Assembly: GCA_028285625.1 (NCBI GenBank)
Contig: JANQOX010000001.1
Coordinates: forward strand, 186,001-250,000
Direction of reading: 5' to 3'
Length of the DNA: 64,000 nt
Source: Myxococcota bacterium
Lineage (GTDB): Bacteria > Myxococcota_A > UBA9160 > UBA6930
Part shown: positions 8,083 through 16,817 of the stretch, piece by piece
How the letters are laid out: every line of letters starts with the position of its first letter
How positions within the stretch are numbered: the first letter of the stretch is position 1
Translations under genes and position numbers: made by a program
The notes under the pieces: generated by a model
What the model saw: only the letters and a program-made list of their open reading frames with translations
The model's database searches: none
Told to the model about the DNA's origin: nothing

Positions 8083-8955
8083 ATGCCCCCCCGCTCCTCC
8101 CGCGACCTGCCGGCCCTGGTGCCCGACGTGGTTCGCGACCTCGATCGCGAGATCGCCGAGCGCTTCGCCAAGGCGCCGCTTCGGCTGAACGAATACGGCT
8201 ACGACCCCTACGGTCTCTCCCCCGAGAGCGCCCGGCGCATGATGCTGCCCACGGGCCTGCTCTACCGGCACTACTTCCGCGTGGACACCCACGACCTCGA
8301 CAACATCCCGCCCGGCGGCATGCTGCTCATCGCCAACCACGCGGGCCAGTTTGCGTGGGACGGCACGATGCTGGCCATGGCCATGCTGCTCGAGGCCGAG
8401 CCCCCGCGGCTGGCGCGCGGCATGGGCGAGTACTTCTTGTGGCGCGTTCCGTTCTTCGGGCTTTCGGCGTCGCGCTCGGGCACCACCGTGGGCACGCCCG
8501 AGAACTGCGTCAGGATGCTCGAAGACGGCGAGTGCGTGATGGTGTTTCCCGAAGGCGCGAAGGGCGCGAACAAGCCCTTCCGCAAGCGCTACCAGCTGCA
8601 GCGCTTCGGGATGGGCTTCATGCGCATCGCGCTCGAGAGCGGCGTCCCGATCGTGCCGGTGGGCATCGTCGGGTCCGAAGAGCAGCAGCCCGGCTTCGCG
8701 AACCTCGAATCGCTCGGTGCGCGCCTCGGGCTGCCGTCGCTGCCCATCACCATCACCATGCCGTGGTTCGGCCCGCTGGGTGCGGCGATGGCGCTGCCGG
8801 TCAAGTACCACATCTACTTCGGCGAGCCGCTTCAGTTCGAAGGCGACCCCAACGAAGAGGACGCGGCCATCGAGCAGCGCGTCGAGGTGGTGAAGGCGTC
8901 GATCGCCGAGCTGATCGCGCGCGGCCTGCGCGAGCGCCCGGGCATCTTCAGCTAG
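8083..8955 (+). CDS. 1-acylglycerol-3-phosphate acyltransferase-like protein (PlsC/LPLAT superfamily)
   Basis: 290 residues. It carries the acyltransferase motifs in order: NHAGQFAWD (the NHx(n)D block with six residues between His and Asp, a variant known in some lysophospholipid acyltransferases), GTTVGTPENC, FPEGAKG (the block that contacts the phosphate) and VPVGIVG. It should transfer an acyl chain from acyl-ACP or acyl-CoA to a lysophospholipid or similar alcohol at the inner face of the membrane. No strong membrane helix is visible, so it may bind peripherally. The ATG at 8083 fits the family start. The exact acceptor cannot be told. Confidence 0.82.
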   Translation: MPPRSSRDLPALVPDVVRDLDREIAERFAKAPLRLNEYGYDPYGLSPESARRMMLPTGLLYRHYFRVDTHDLDNIPPGGMLLIANHAGQFAWDGTMLAMAMLLEAEPPRLARGMGEYFLWRVPFFGLSASRSGTTVGTPENCVRMLEDGECVMVFPEGAKGANKPFRKRYQLQRFGMGFMRIALESGVPIVPVGIVGSEEQQPGFANLESLGARLGLPSLPITITMPWFGPLGAAMALPVKYHIYFGEPLQFEGDPNEEDAAIEQRVEVVKASIAELIARGLRERPGIFS

Positions 8956-9003
8956 CGCCCTTTCAGCTAGGGCTGTCTGCTATCGGCGGCGGCCGCCGGC
9001 GCG

Positions 9004-9963
9004 TCAGTCCGCGCAGGCGACCAGCACCTTCAGCGTCCCCGGTTCGGCGGCGCGGCGCAGCGCCTCGTCGGCGCGGTCGAGCGCGAACTGCTCCTGCACC
9101 ATCGGTGCGACCTCGACCGTGCGCTCCGCCAGCGCGTCGAGGGCCGGCGGAAAGGGCCCACAGCGCGAGCCCACCACGCTGATCTCATGGATCACCAGGG
9201 GTGCCAAGTCGACCTTGGGGTGGTCGGCGACGGTGCTCTTGAGCACGAGGGTTCCGCGGGGCCGGGTGGCGCGCATGGCCTGGTCGAAACCGGCGGCCGA
9301 GCCCGTGGCGTCGACCACCACGTCGGCCCCCACGCCGTCGGGCGACCAGCCCTGGGCCTCGCGGGTCTCGATGCCGCGGGCGTGCGCCAGCGCGAGCTTG
9401 TCGGCGTGCCGCCCCACCTGGGTCACGCGTGCGCCCGTGGTCGCCAGCACCTGGGCCACGAGCAGGCCCAGCTTGCCGTCGCCCAGCACCACGCACTGCT
9501 GACCCTCGGCCACCTCGACCTGTTCGAGAATCTCGAAGGCGGCCGCCAGGGGCTCGGCGAACACCGCGGCCTCGTCGGGCACCCGCTCGGGCACGCGGTG
9601 CAGGTTCGCCACGGGCACCGCCACGTACTCGGCAAAGGCGCCGTCCGCGCCCTCGATGCCCATCACGCTTCGCGTCGGGCAGTGGCGGCCCAGGCCCGCT
9701 GCACAGGCCGGGCAGGTGCCGCACGCGAAGTTGATCTCGCCTACGACGCGCTCGCCGGGCCAGGGTTCGGGGCCTTCCACCACGGTGCCCACGAACTCGT
9801 GGCCCAGTACGCCGCGAAAGCCCATGTAGCCGCGCACGATCTCGAGGTCGGTGTTGCAGACCCCGGCCAGGTGCACACGGACGATGGCGCGATCGCCCGC
9901 GGCCGCGGGGCGCGGGCAGTCGGCCAACGCGGCCTGCTTGCCGTCGAAGCGAAGGGCTCGCAC
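9004..9963 (-). CDS. zinc-dependent MDR-family alcohol dehydrogenase
   Basis: 319 residues from a GTG at 9963. Medium-chain dehydrogenase hallmarks are present: GVCNTDLEI with the catalytic zinc cysteine, GHEFVG with the zinc histidine and glutamate, and the structural zinc loop CGTCPAC with a further cysteine in GRHC. A Rossmann nucleotide-binding segment (VVLGDGKLGLLVAQVLA) follows. It should oxidise a secondary alcohol or polyol with NAD(P)+. It stands alone, divergent from the OmpA-like gene with a 76-base intergenic region, so context gives no substrate. Confidence 0.85.
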   Translation of the reverse strand: MRALRFDGKQAALADCPRPAAAGDRAIVRVHLAGVCNTDLEIVRGYMGFRGVLGHEFVGTVVEGPEPWPGERVVGEINFACGTCPACAAGLGRHCPTRSVMGIEGADGAFAEYVAVPVANLHRVPERVPDEAAVFAEPLAAAFEILEQVEVAEGQQCVVLGDGKLGLLVAQVLATTGARVTQVGRHADKLALAHARGIETREAQGWSPDGVGADVVVDATGSAAGFDQAMRATRPRGTLVLKSTVADHPKVDLAPLVIHEISVVGSRCGPFPPALDALAERTVEVAPMVQEQFALDRADEALRRAAEPGTLKVLVACAD

Positions 9964-10039
9964 CGCCCCAGGGTAACGCCCGCGCCGCGCTCGAAGCACG
10001 GGGGGCGCTACGCTTCCACCCGGCAAGGAGGGGGTGCCC

Positions 10040-10996
10040 ATGGCGAAGCCGTCGTACCTGATCGCTTTCTGCGTCGGCCTGCTCGCGCTGCCCGCGGCTG
10101 CGGCCGACGTGGCCGGCTCCGGCGACCACCCGCTGGTGCCGCGCTACCCGGGCAGCGAGATCGTGGCGCACGCCGAGACCGCCTTCGACGCCTACGAGAT
10201 GCTGGTGGGGGCCGTCACCGCCAGCGAAGAGCCGCGTCTCGGGCTCGAGGGGCGGGTCACCCGCATCACCTACGAACTCGACCAGGACCGCAGCACCCTC
10301 GAGGTGCTGCGAAACTACGAGATGGCGCTCACCAAGGCCGGCTTCCAGCCGTTGTACGCGTGCGCCGCGAAGGACTGCGGCGGGCGCCGCTTCAACCACG
10401 CGGTCGTGCCCTACGACCTGCGCTTCGGAGACCGCTACAGCGACCAGCGCTACCTGGCCATGCACCGCCAGGTAGCCGGCGAGCCGCAGGTCGACGCCGC
10501 CGTCTACCTGGTCAAGTACAAGACCAGCGGCGGCAGTGGCCCGCCGGTGATCGCCATCCAGGTCGACGTGGTCGAGGCCGCGGCGATGGACGTGGGGATG
10601 GAGCTGGTGCTGGCCGAAGAGATGCAGCGCGAGCTCGACGCCACCGGTCACGTGAGCCTCTACGGGATCCTGTTCGACGAGGACAGCGACCGGATCGACG
10701 CGGCGTCGGAGGCCACCCTGGAACAGATCGCCAAGCTGCTTCGCGCCGCGCCGTCGCTCGAGCTGATCGTGGTGGGCCACACCGACGACCAGGGCAGCCT
10801 CGACTACAACCAGTCGCTGTCGTCGCGGCGCGCGGCCGCCGTGCTCGACGCGTTGACGGATCGCTACCAGGTCGCCGACGGGCGGCTCGAGGCGCACGGC
10901 GTGGGGTACCTGGCGCCGGTGGCGACCAATGCCGATGCCGAGGGACGCGCCCAGAACCGCCGGGTCGAACTGGTGAAGCGCCGGCCCCGCTACTAG
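10040..10996 (+). CDS. OmpA-family protein with N-terminal DUF4892
   Basis: 318 residues from the ATG at 10040, which has GGAGG eight bases upstream. A signal peptide ends near LPAAAA. The central region has the DUF4892 elements (HPLVPRYPGSEI and YSDQRYLAMH). The C-terminal third is an OmpA/MotB peptidoglycan-binding domain, with GHTDDQG followed by the conserved NQSLSSRRA and NRRVEL. It is therefore a periplasmic or outer-membrane protein that attaches to the cell wall. The role of DUF4892 is unknown. The gene is monocistronic. Confidence 0.86.
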   Translation: MAKPSYLIAFCVGLLALPAAAADVAGSGDHPLVPRYPGSEIVAHAETAFDAYEMLVGAVTASEEPRLGLEGRVTRITYELDQDRSTLEVLRNYEMALTKAGFQPLYACAAKDCGGRRFNHAVVPYDLRFGDRYSDQRYLAMHRQVAGEPQVDAAVYLVKYKTSGGSGPPVIAIQVDVVEAAAMDVGMELVLAEEMQRELDATGHVSLYGILFDEDSDRIDAASEATLEQIAKLLRAAPSLELIVVGHTDDQGSLDYNQSLSSRRAAAVLDALTDRYQVADGRLEAHGVGYLAPVATNADAEGRAQNRRVELVKRRPRY

Positions 10997-11140
10997 CCAG
11001 CCAGCCGGGCCGCCTTCCGGGGGCCGCAGACCGCCGCGAGGCCCCGCCTCTCGGGGGCCGCAGCCCGCGGCGCGGCCCCCCCGCCGGGGGGCCGCCCCCG
11101 CATGACCGGATCGGTCACGGCCCGGCCACAGCCTGCCCTC

Positions 11141-12124
11141 ATGCAAGGCATTCGTGTGCTTCTCCTCGGCGACACCCACGTGGGCTTCGATACGCCGCGG
11201 CGCCCTCGGGTCGCCAGGCGCCGCCGGGGGCCCGACTTTCTGGCGGCCTACGACGAGGCGCTGCGCCCGGCGCGAGAGGGCAGGGCCGACCTGGTGGTGC
11301 ACGGGGGCGACCTGCTGCACCGACCGGGCCTGCCGGCCACGTTGGTCGAGGCGGCCCTCGCGCCGCTGCGTGCGGTGGCCGAACTGGGGGTGCCCGTGTT
11401 TCTGGTCCCCGGCAACCACGAGCGTTCGCACATCCCCATGTCGCTCTTGTCGGTGCATCCCAACCTGCACGTGTTCCAGCAGCCCGACACGTTCGCGGTG
11501 CGCGTGCGCGGCGTGCGCGTCGCGGTGTCGGGGTTTCCGTTCGTGCGCCGGGTTCGCGGTAAGGGCTTCGCGGCGCCGCTGGCTCGCACGGGCTGGGGGG
11601 ACCAACCGGCCGACCTGCGGCTGCTCTGCATCCACCAGGCGGTCGACGGCGCCCGCGTCAGCGGCTTCACGTTTCGCAATCGCGCCGACGTGGTCGCCGC
11701 GGCCGATCTGCCCGCGGCTTTCGACGCCGTGCTCTCGGGGCACATCCACCGCCACCAGGTGCTGACCCACGCGCCATCCGGACGGCCGCTGGCGGCACCG
11801 GTCTTCTATGCCGGCTCGGTCGAGCGCACGTCGTTCGCCGAGCGTGACGAGGTGAAGGGGGCCCTCCATCTGTCGCTCGCGCCCGGTGCGCCGGTGCGCT
11901 GGCGCTTTCGCCCGCTCGAGACGCGACCCATGCACACGGTCTCGGTGCGGGGCGGGCCGGGCAGCGAGGCACGGGTCGCGCGGGCGCTCGCGGGCCTGGC
12001 CCCCGACGCCGTGGTGCGTCTCGACGTGCGCGACGGCGCGCCGCCCCCGGCAGCGGCGCTCCGCCGGGTGACGCCGCCCACCATGAACGTCGCGCTTCGT
12101 TGGCGGCGGGGCGCGGCGATCTAG
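11141..12124 (+). CDS. metallophosphoesterase, SbcD/Mre11-like DNA repair exonuclease family
   Basis: 327 residues from the second ATG (11141), chosen because the first beta strand (IRVLLLGDTHVGFD) then begins at once; an in-frame ATG at 11102 would add 13 residues. All phosphoesterase motifs are present: GDTH, GGDLLHR, GNHE, CIHQ and GHIHRH, giving the two-metal site. In this family the phosphoesterase usually acts on DNA ends with an SbcC/Rad50 ATPase. No such ATPase gene is adjacent, so the partner may be elsewhere or absent. The stop overlaps the stop of the convergent Lrp gene by three bases. Confidence 0.83.
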   Translation: MQGIRVLLLGDTHVGFDTPRRPRVARRRRGPDFLAAYDEALRPAREGRADLVVHGGDLLHRPGLPATLVEAALAPLRAVAELGVPVFLVPGNHERSHIPMSLLSVHPNLHVFQQPDTFAVRVRGVRVAVSGFPFVRRVRGKGFAAPLARTGWGDQPADLRLLCIHQAVDGARVSGFTFRNRADVVAAADLPAAFDAVLSGHIHRHQVLTHAPSGRPLAAPVFYAGSVERTSFAERDEVKGALHLSLAPGAPVRWRFRPLETRPMHTVSVRGGPGSEARVARALAGLAPDAVVRLDVRDGAPPPAAALRRVTPPTMNVALRWRRGAAI

Positions 12125-12603
12125 CCGGTGGGCTCCGGCAGCGGCAGGGCCGTCGTGTACTTGAGCTGCTCCATGGCAAAGCTCGAACTCACGTCGTGCA
12201 GCTCGGCCACGCCGATCAGTCGCTTGTAGACCCGGTCGTACTCGGCGATGTCGGCGACCAGCACCTTCAGCAGGTAGTCCACGTCGCCGCTCATCCGATA
12301 GAACTCGACCACCTCGGGGATGTCGCGTACGCCCTCGGCAAAGCGCGAGAGCCACTCGGCATCGTGGCGGTCGGTGCGGATGCTCACGAAGACCGTCACC
12401 CCGAGGCCCAGCCGCTCGGCATCGAGCAGTGCCACCCGGCGCCGGATCAGCCCCGCGTCCGAGAGCCGGCGGATGCGGCGCCAGCAGGGGCTCTGCGAGA
12501 GCCCGACCTGCCGGGCTACTTCTTCGAGCGGGCGCGTGGCGTCCTGCTGAAGCTGGTCGAGGATTCCCAGGTCGATGGAATCCAGTTTCACCGAATCACC
12601 CAT
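12121..12603 (-). CDS. Lrp/AsnC family transcriptional regulator
   Basis: 160 residues. The N-terminal helix-turn-helix (LDSIDLGILDQLQQDATRP, then VARQVGLSQSPCWRRIRRL) and the C-terminal RAM ligand-binding domain (YRMSGDVDYLLKVLV) are full length and typical. It should bind DNA as a dimer or octamer and respond to an amino acid or related effector. It is divergent from the YeiH-type transporter. The 53-base gap contains an AT-rich imperfect palindrome at 12608-12620, so autoregulation and control of the transporter are likely. Confidence 0.92.
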   Translation of the reverse strand: MGDSVKLDSIDLGILDQLQQDATRPLEEVARQVGLSQSPCWRRIRRLSDAGLIRRRVALLDAERLGLGVTVFVSIRTDRHDAEWLSRFAEGVRDIPEVVEFYRMSGDVDYLLKVLVADIAEYDRVYKRLIGVAELHDVSSSFAMEQLKYTTALPLPEPTG

Positions 12604-12607
12604 AGTT

Positions 12608-12620
12608 GGGATAATATTCC
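12608..12620. promoter_or_regulatory. imperfect palindrome in Lrp/YeiH divergent promoter
   Basis: GGGATAATATTCC is an imperfect 13-bp palindrome and the only AT-rich patch in the short space between the two divergent starts. Lrp/AsnC proteins favour AT-rich dyads. ATAATAT could at the same time serve as a -10 element. Binding is inferred, not shown. Confidence 0.45.
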
Positions 12621-12656
12621 ACATTCTGGGTCGATCGAGACCTGAAATGGGACCCG

Positions 12657-13886
12657 ATGCCCGATCGAATGGACGATTCTGGTGCGATGAGTGCCAGCTC
12701 ACCGGCCCGACCGCACCCGGCGAAGCCCGTCCACGCGGTCGGCGACTGGGCCTCGCACCTGATCTACATGGAGGCCGGGGCCGAGCCCACGGCGCTCCCC
12801 GCGCCGCCGCCGCCGGCGGCCGAGGTGGAGGGCTCTCGTTGGGCCGCACTGGCACCGGGCCTGGCCGCCTGCGCCGGGTTGGCGGTTCTCGCGGTGCTCG
12901 CCGCCGACGTGGCCGAGCGCACGCTCGGCGCCAGCGGCGTGGGCGCCTCGATGCTGGCCATGGCGGCGGGCCTGGTGGTGGGCAACCTGCCGGGCGCACC
13001 CGCGTCGCTGCGCGAGGGTTCGCGCTGGGTCGTCCGCGTGATCCTGCCCCTGGGCATCGTGCTGCTCGGTGCGCGGCTGCAGCTCGCCGACCTGCTGGTG
13101 GTGGGCCTGCGCGGCCTGTTGCTGAGTCTGGGAGTGATCGCGCTGGCGGGACTCTCGCTGGTCGCCGTCGCGCGGGCGCTCGGGCTCTCGGCCGAGCGCG
13201 CCACGCTGCTCGCCGTGGGCACGGGCATCTGTGGTGGGTCGGCGGTGGTGGCGGTGGCGCCGGCGATCGGCGCACACGAAGACGACGTCGCGGTGTCGGT
13301 CTCGACGATGGCGTTGCTCGGTCTGGTGTGGATGTTCGCGCTGCCGCCCCTGGGTCACGCCCTCGGCATGTCGCCCGAGGCGTTCGGCACCTGGGCGGGT
13401 CTCACGATCCAGCAGACGCCGCAGGTCGTGGCGGCGGGCTTCACCCACGGCGCTGCGTCCGGCGAGGTGGCCACCGTCGTGAAGCTCGTGCGGATCGCCC
13501 TGCTGGCGCCGGTGGTCGTGTGCGTGGGCATCGCCTGGCGCATGCGCGGGCCGCGGCGCGAGGGGGCGGCCTCGGCGCGCGGCATCCTGCCCGGCTTCGT
13601 CCTGGGTCTGGTGGGCTTTGCGCTGGCCAGCTCGCTCGGGCTGCTGCCGCAGCTGACCCTCGCCTTCCCGGCCGAAAGCGCGCTGGAGGGCTTCTCGGGC
13701 ACGGTGGACGTGGGCGAACTCGCCGCGAGCCTCTCGGGCCTGTGCCTGATCGTGGCCATGGCCGCCGTGGGTCTCGAGACGCGGGTCGGGGCGCTGCGGC
13801 GTACCGCCCCGGCGGCGCTCGGCGCCGCGGCCTTCGCATCGGTCGTGATCGTCGCAGCCAGCGCGCTGGCCATCTTCTACGCCTGA
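12657..13886 (+). CDS. YeiH/UPF0324 family putative exporter
   Basis: 409 residues. After a polar N-terminal region of about 60 residues there are about ten hydrophobic helices. The conserved family stretches GTGICGGSAVVAVAP and IQQTPQVVAAGF are present, as is the terminal block GLCLIVAMAAVGLETR. The family is annotated as putative sulfate exporter, and members often sit next to a divergent regulator, as here. The start is uncertain: ATGs at 12657, 12669 and 12687 are all in frame and none has a strong ribosome-binding site. Substrate unknown; the Lrp neighbour hints at a link to amino acid or sulfur metabolism. Confidence 0.85.
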   Translation: MPDRMDDSGAMSASSPARPHPAKPVHAVGDWASHLIYMEAGAEPTALPAPPPPAAEVEGSRWAALAPGLAACAGLAVLAVLAADVAERTLGASGVGASMLAMAAGLVVGNLPGAPASLREGSRWVVRVILPLGIVLLGARLQLADLLVVGLRGLLLSLGVIALAGLSLVAVARALGLSAERATLLAVGTGICGGSAVVAVAPAIGAHEDDVAVSVSTMALLGLVWMFALPPLGHALGMSPEAFGTWAGLTIQQTPQVVAAGFTHGAASGEVATVVKLVRIALLAPVVVCVGIAWRMRGPRREGAASARGILPGFVLGLVGFALASSLGLLPQLTLAFPAESALEGFSGTVDVGELAASLSGLCLIVAMAAVGLETRVGALRRTAPAALGAAAFASVVIVAASALAIFYA

Positions 13887-14008
13887 GGGCTACGCCTCAG
13901 GGTCTATGTCTGAGGGCGCAGGCGCCGGGTACGCCGCGCGACTCGTCCACGGTTTCGGCTGGTAGGCTCTGGCCTCGGCGGCTGCCCAGGCGCAGCCGAG
14001 GAGGCCCC

Positions 14009-14509
14009 GTGACGAAGCGAACGCCCGACCGAGTTCTGTGGATCGCACTGGCCGCCTTGGCGATGGCCGTTGCGCTCTCCTGCGGAAGCGATGAGACCAC
14101 CTACGAGACGGCCGACGGCGAGATGACCGTCTCGCAGGAGGGTGAGACCACCCGGTTTCGCATGAAGGACGGCCAGGTCGAGGGCACCTTCGGGGCCGAG
14201 GCCACGCTGCCCGACGACTTCCCCGAAGATGCGCCGGTGCCCGACGGGCTGGCGCTCCAAGGGGTGGTGTCGTCGAACGAGGGCGGCGAGCAGGTCACCC
14301 TCATCACCTACGAGAGCGACGACAGCCCCGAGGCGCTGGTGGCTGCCTTTAAGGCCAGCGTGGCCGACCGCGGTTGGTCCCTGGACGAAGAGATGTCGAT
14401 GATGGGACAGAACATGCTGCAGGTTTCGAAAGGCGATCGGCGTCTCATGATCCAGGTGATGGATCGGGCCGGCACCACCGTGGCCATGCTGCACATGGGC
14501 ATCCAGTAG
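14009..14509 (+). CDS. putative lipoprotein, function unknown
   Basis: 166 residues from a GTG preceded by GAGGAGG. The N-terminus is basic, then hydrophobic, and ends in VALSC, a lipoprotein box. The mature protein is acidic and has a beta-rich pattern (FPEDAPVPDG, then VTLITYESDDSPEALVAAFK), which recalls small periplasmic proteins of unknown role. It is followed after 18 bases by the 2OG-Fe(II) oxygenase gene and may head the long operon that runs to 20697. Confidence 0.65.
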   Translation: MTKRTPDRVLWIALAALAMAVALSCGSDETTYETADGEMTVSQEGETTRFRMKDGQVEGTFGAEATLPDDFPEDAPVPDGLALQGVVSSNEGGEQVTLITYESDDSPEALVAAFKASVADRGWSLDEEMSMMGQNMLQVSKGDRRLMIQVMDRAGTTVAMLHMGIQ

Positions 14510-14527
14510 GGCGAGCGGAGCCAGGGC

Positions 14528-15520
14528 GTGAGCGAGCAGCCGCCGGTCGTCGACATCACCGGGCTCGTCGAGGGCGCCCCCGGTGCCCTCGAGCGGGTGG
14601 CCCGCGATCTGGCAGTGCCCTGTCAGAGCTGGGGTGCCTTCCACGTCGCCGGGCACGGCATCCCCGAGCCGCGGCTGGCCCGGTTCGAGCAGGCGATGCG
14701 CGACCTCTTCGCGTTGCCCGAGCCGGTCAAGCAGGCCGTGCGCCGCAGCCGCACCAACGCGCGCGGCTACTACGACGCCGAACTCACGAAGAACCGCCCC
14801 GATTGGAAGGAGGTCTTCGACTACGGCGCCGAACGCCGGCCCGGGGACGCCGACGCCGAGCACAGCGACGGCGTCAACCAGTGGCCGGCCGCGCCCGACG
14901 CCATGCGACAGGTGTTGCTCGAGCACTTCGAGGACTGCGAGCGGGTGGGGCTCGCGCTGCTGCGCGCACTTTGCGCCAGTCTCGGGCTCGCGCCTTCCGC
15001 CCTCGACGGCGCCTTCGGTCGCCACACCGGCTTCGTCCGGCTCAACCGCTACGTCGCCTGCCCCGACCCGGCGCCGGCCGACGCACCGCTCTTTCCCGAG
15101 TCCGGGCGTCTCGGCGTCCACCACCACACCGATGCCGGTGCGCTCACCCTGGTCTATCAGGACGACGTCGCCGGTCTGCAGATCGAGCACGAAGGTCGGT
15201 TCGTCACGGTCGACCCGATCCCGGGCGCCTTCGCGCTCAACCTGGGCGACATGCTGCAGGTCTGGAGCAACGACCGGTACCGGTCGCCGCTTCACCGCGT
15301 GATCACGCACCGCGACCGCACCCGCCACAGTGCGCCGTTCTTCTTGAACCCCGACTACGAGGTGGTCTGCGCGCCGCTCGAAGGGCTGCTCGCCGAAGGC
15401 GAGCGCCCGCGCTTCCGGCCGGTGTCCTGGGCGCACTTTCGCGACCAGCGATCCGCCGGCGACTACGCCGATCAGGGCACGGAGATCCAGATCGACCACT
15501 TTCGCGTGGCCGTGGAGTAG
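14528..15520 (+). CDS. 2-oxoglutarate/Fe(II) oxygenase, isopenicillin N synthase family
   Basis: 330 residues from a GTG. The N-terminal DIOX_N-like part (FHVAGHGI, MRDLFALPEP, RGYYDAE) is followed by the jelly-roll core. The iron ligands are visible as HTD (residues 200-202) and H256, and the 2-oxoglutarate anchor is RHS (266-268). It should hydroxylate or desaturate a small molecule using oxygen and 2-oxoglutarate in the cytosol. It lies 18 bases after a lipoprotein gene and 19 bases before the phosphatase gene, so it is probably co-transcribed with the partner-switch/Mla operon. Its substrate could conceivably be a lipid or signal, but nothing in the sequence shows this. Confidence 0.87.
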   Translation: MSEQPPVVDITGLVEGAPGALERVARDLAVPCQSWGAFHVAGHGIPEPRLARFEQAMRDLFALPEPVKQAVRRSRTNARGYYDAELTKNRPDWKEVFDYGAERRPGDADAEHSDGVNQWPAAPDAMRQVLLEHFEDCERVGLALLRALCASLGLAPSALDGAFGRHTGFVRLNRYVACPDPAPADAPLFPESGRLGVHHHTDAGALTLVYQDDVAGLQIEHEGRFVTVDPIPGAFALNLGDMLQVWSNDRYRSPLHRVITHRDRTRHSAPFFLNPDYEVVCAPLEGLLAEGERPRFRPVSWAHFRDQRSAGDYADQGTEIQIDHFRVAVE

Positions 15521-15539
15521 GCTTGGCCCGGAGCACCCC

Positions 15540-16817
15540 TTGAGCCAGGCCCCCGCACCCGACGCCGACGACTACGAGGGCGCCTTCGCGTTGCTCGCCG
15601 AGATGACCCAGGGGTTCGCTCGTTCGGCTCCCCTGGAAGAGACCCTGCGTTCGGCCCTCGACTCGATCGTCGGGCACGTCGGTGCCGAGTCGGGATCGCT
15701 CTGGCTCGAAGAGGCTGCGACGAAGGACCTGGTGTGCCTGGCGAGCGTCGGCAAGAACACCATCGCGGGCATGCGGCTCGCGGCGGGCGAGGGCATCGTG
15801 GGCAAGGCCGTGCGCGAGCGCGTCTGCCAGGCGGTCTTCGACGTGAGCCAGCACCCCGACTTCGCCCAGCGCATCGACGACGCCTCGGGCGAGACCACAC
15901 GGTCCATGCTCTGCTCGCCCATGGTCTTCGCCGACCGTGTGGTGGGCGCCATCTCGCTGATCAACAAGCGCGCCGGCGACGGTCGCTTCCAGGAAAGCGA
16001 CTCGAGCCTGCTGCGGGTGCTGGCGTCGTCGGCGGGGCTGGCCATCGCGAATGCCCAGCTCGCCACGGCCCAGGTCGAGAACGAGACGGTGCGCCGCGAG
16101 GTCGCGCTGGCGGCGGAGATCCAGCGCAGTCTGCTGCCCGAACGCAAGCCGCCGCCGTTTCCGATCTGCGGCGTGAACCATCCGGCCCGTACGGTGTCGG
16201 GCGACTTCTTTGACATCCTGCCGCTGTCGCGTGGGCGCATCGCATTCTGTCTGGGCGACGTCTCGGGCAAGGGCATGAACGCCGCGCTGCTCATGGCCAA
16301 GACCGCGAGCCTCTACCGCTGCCTCGCGCGCGACGCCGCCAGCCCGGGCGTGCTGTTGGCCCGGCTCAACGACGAACTCTGCGAGACCGCCACGCTCGGC
16401 ATGTTCGTGACGATGGTCGCCGGCGTGCTGGACGTCTCGCGGGGCTTCCTACGCCTGGCCAACGCCGGCCACGAGCCGCCGCTGCTTCGCAGTCGCGCCG
16501 GCGAGGTGGTCGCGCTCGACGCCGATGCGCCGCCGGTGGGCATCATCCCGGGCACGCCGTTTCCCGAGCGCGACGCCGACCTCGAGGGCGGCGTGCTCTA
16601 CGTGTTCTCGGACGGTCTCACCGAGGCGGGCACGGCAACCGGCGAGGCCTTCGGCAGCGAGGGGCTCGTCTCGCTCATCGCCCGCTTCGCCGATCTCTCG
16701 CTTGGCGAACGCGTCGATGCGATCGCCGCCGAAGCCGGGCGGCTCGACCTGCGCGACGACCTCACGCTGCTGGCGGTGAGCGACGAGTACCGCGGCGACG
16801 GGGATACCCCCGCGTGA
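15540..16817 (+). CDS. GAF domain plus PP2C-type SpoIIE/RsbU phosphatase
   Basis: 425 residues. The TTG at 15540 has GGAG six bases upstream. An N-terminal GAF sensor (about residues 10-180, with GEGIVGKAV and CSPMVF) is joined by a helical linker (AEIQRSLLP) to a serine phosphatase of the RsbU/SpoIIE group. Metal-binding motifs include SGDFFDI, LGDVSGKGMNAALLMA and FSDGLTEA. Such enzymes dephosphorylate a STAS-domain antagonist, which then releases a partner held by an RsbW-like kinase. The kinase and STAS genes follow directly, so this is the input end of a partner-switch module. The GAF ligand is unknown. Confidence 0.92.
   Translation: MSQAPAPDADDYEGAFALLAEMTQGFARSAPLEETLRSALDSIVGHVGAESGSLWLEEAATKDLVCLASVGKNTIAGMRLAAGEGIVGKAVRERVCQAVFDVSQHPDFAQRIDDASGETTRSMLCSPMVFADRVVGAISLINKRAGDGRFQESDSSLLRVLASSAGLAIANAQLATAQVENETVRREVALAAEIQRSLLPERKPPPFPICGVNHPARTVSGDFFDILPLSRGRIAFCLGDVSGKGMNAALLMAKTASLYRCLARDAASPGVLLARLNDELCETATLGMFVTMVAGVLDVSRGFLRLANAGHEPPLLRSRAGEVVALDADAPPVGIIPGTPFPERDADLEGGVLYVFSDGLTEAGTATGEAFGSEGLVSLIARFADLSLGERVDAIAAEAGRLDLRDDLTLLAVSDEYRGDGDTPA

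Noticed and set aside
9185-12355. Open frame of about 1050 codons on the minus strand
   Set aside because: It runs antisense through the OmpA-like and phosphoesterase genes, has no recognisable domain and is rich in Arg/Gly/Ala, as expected for shadow frames in DNA of this composition.
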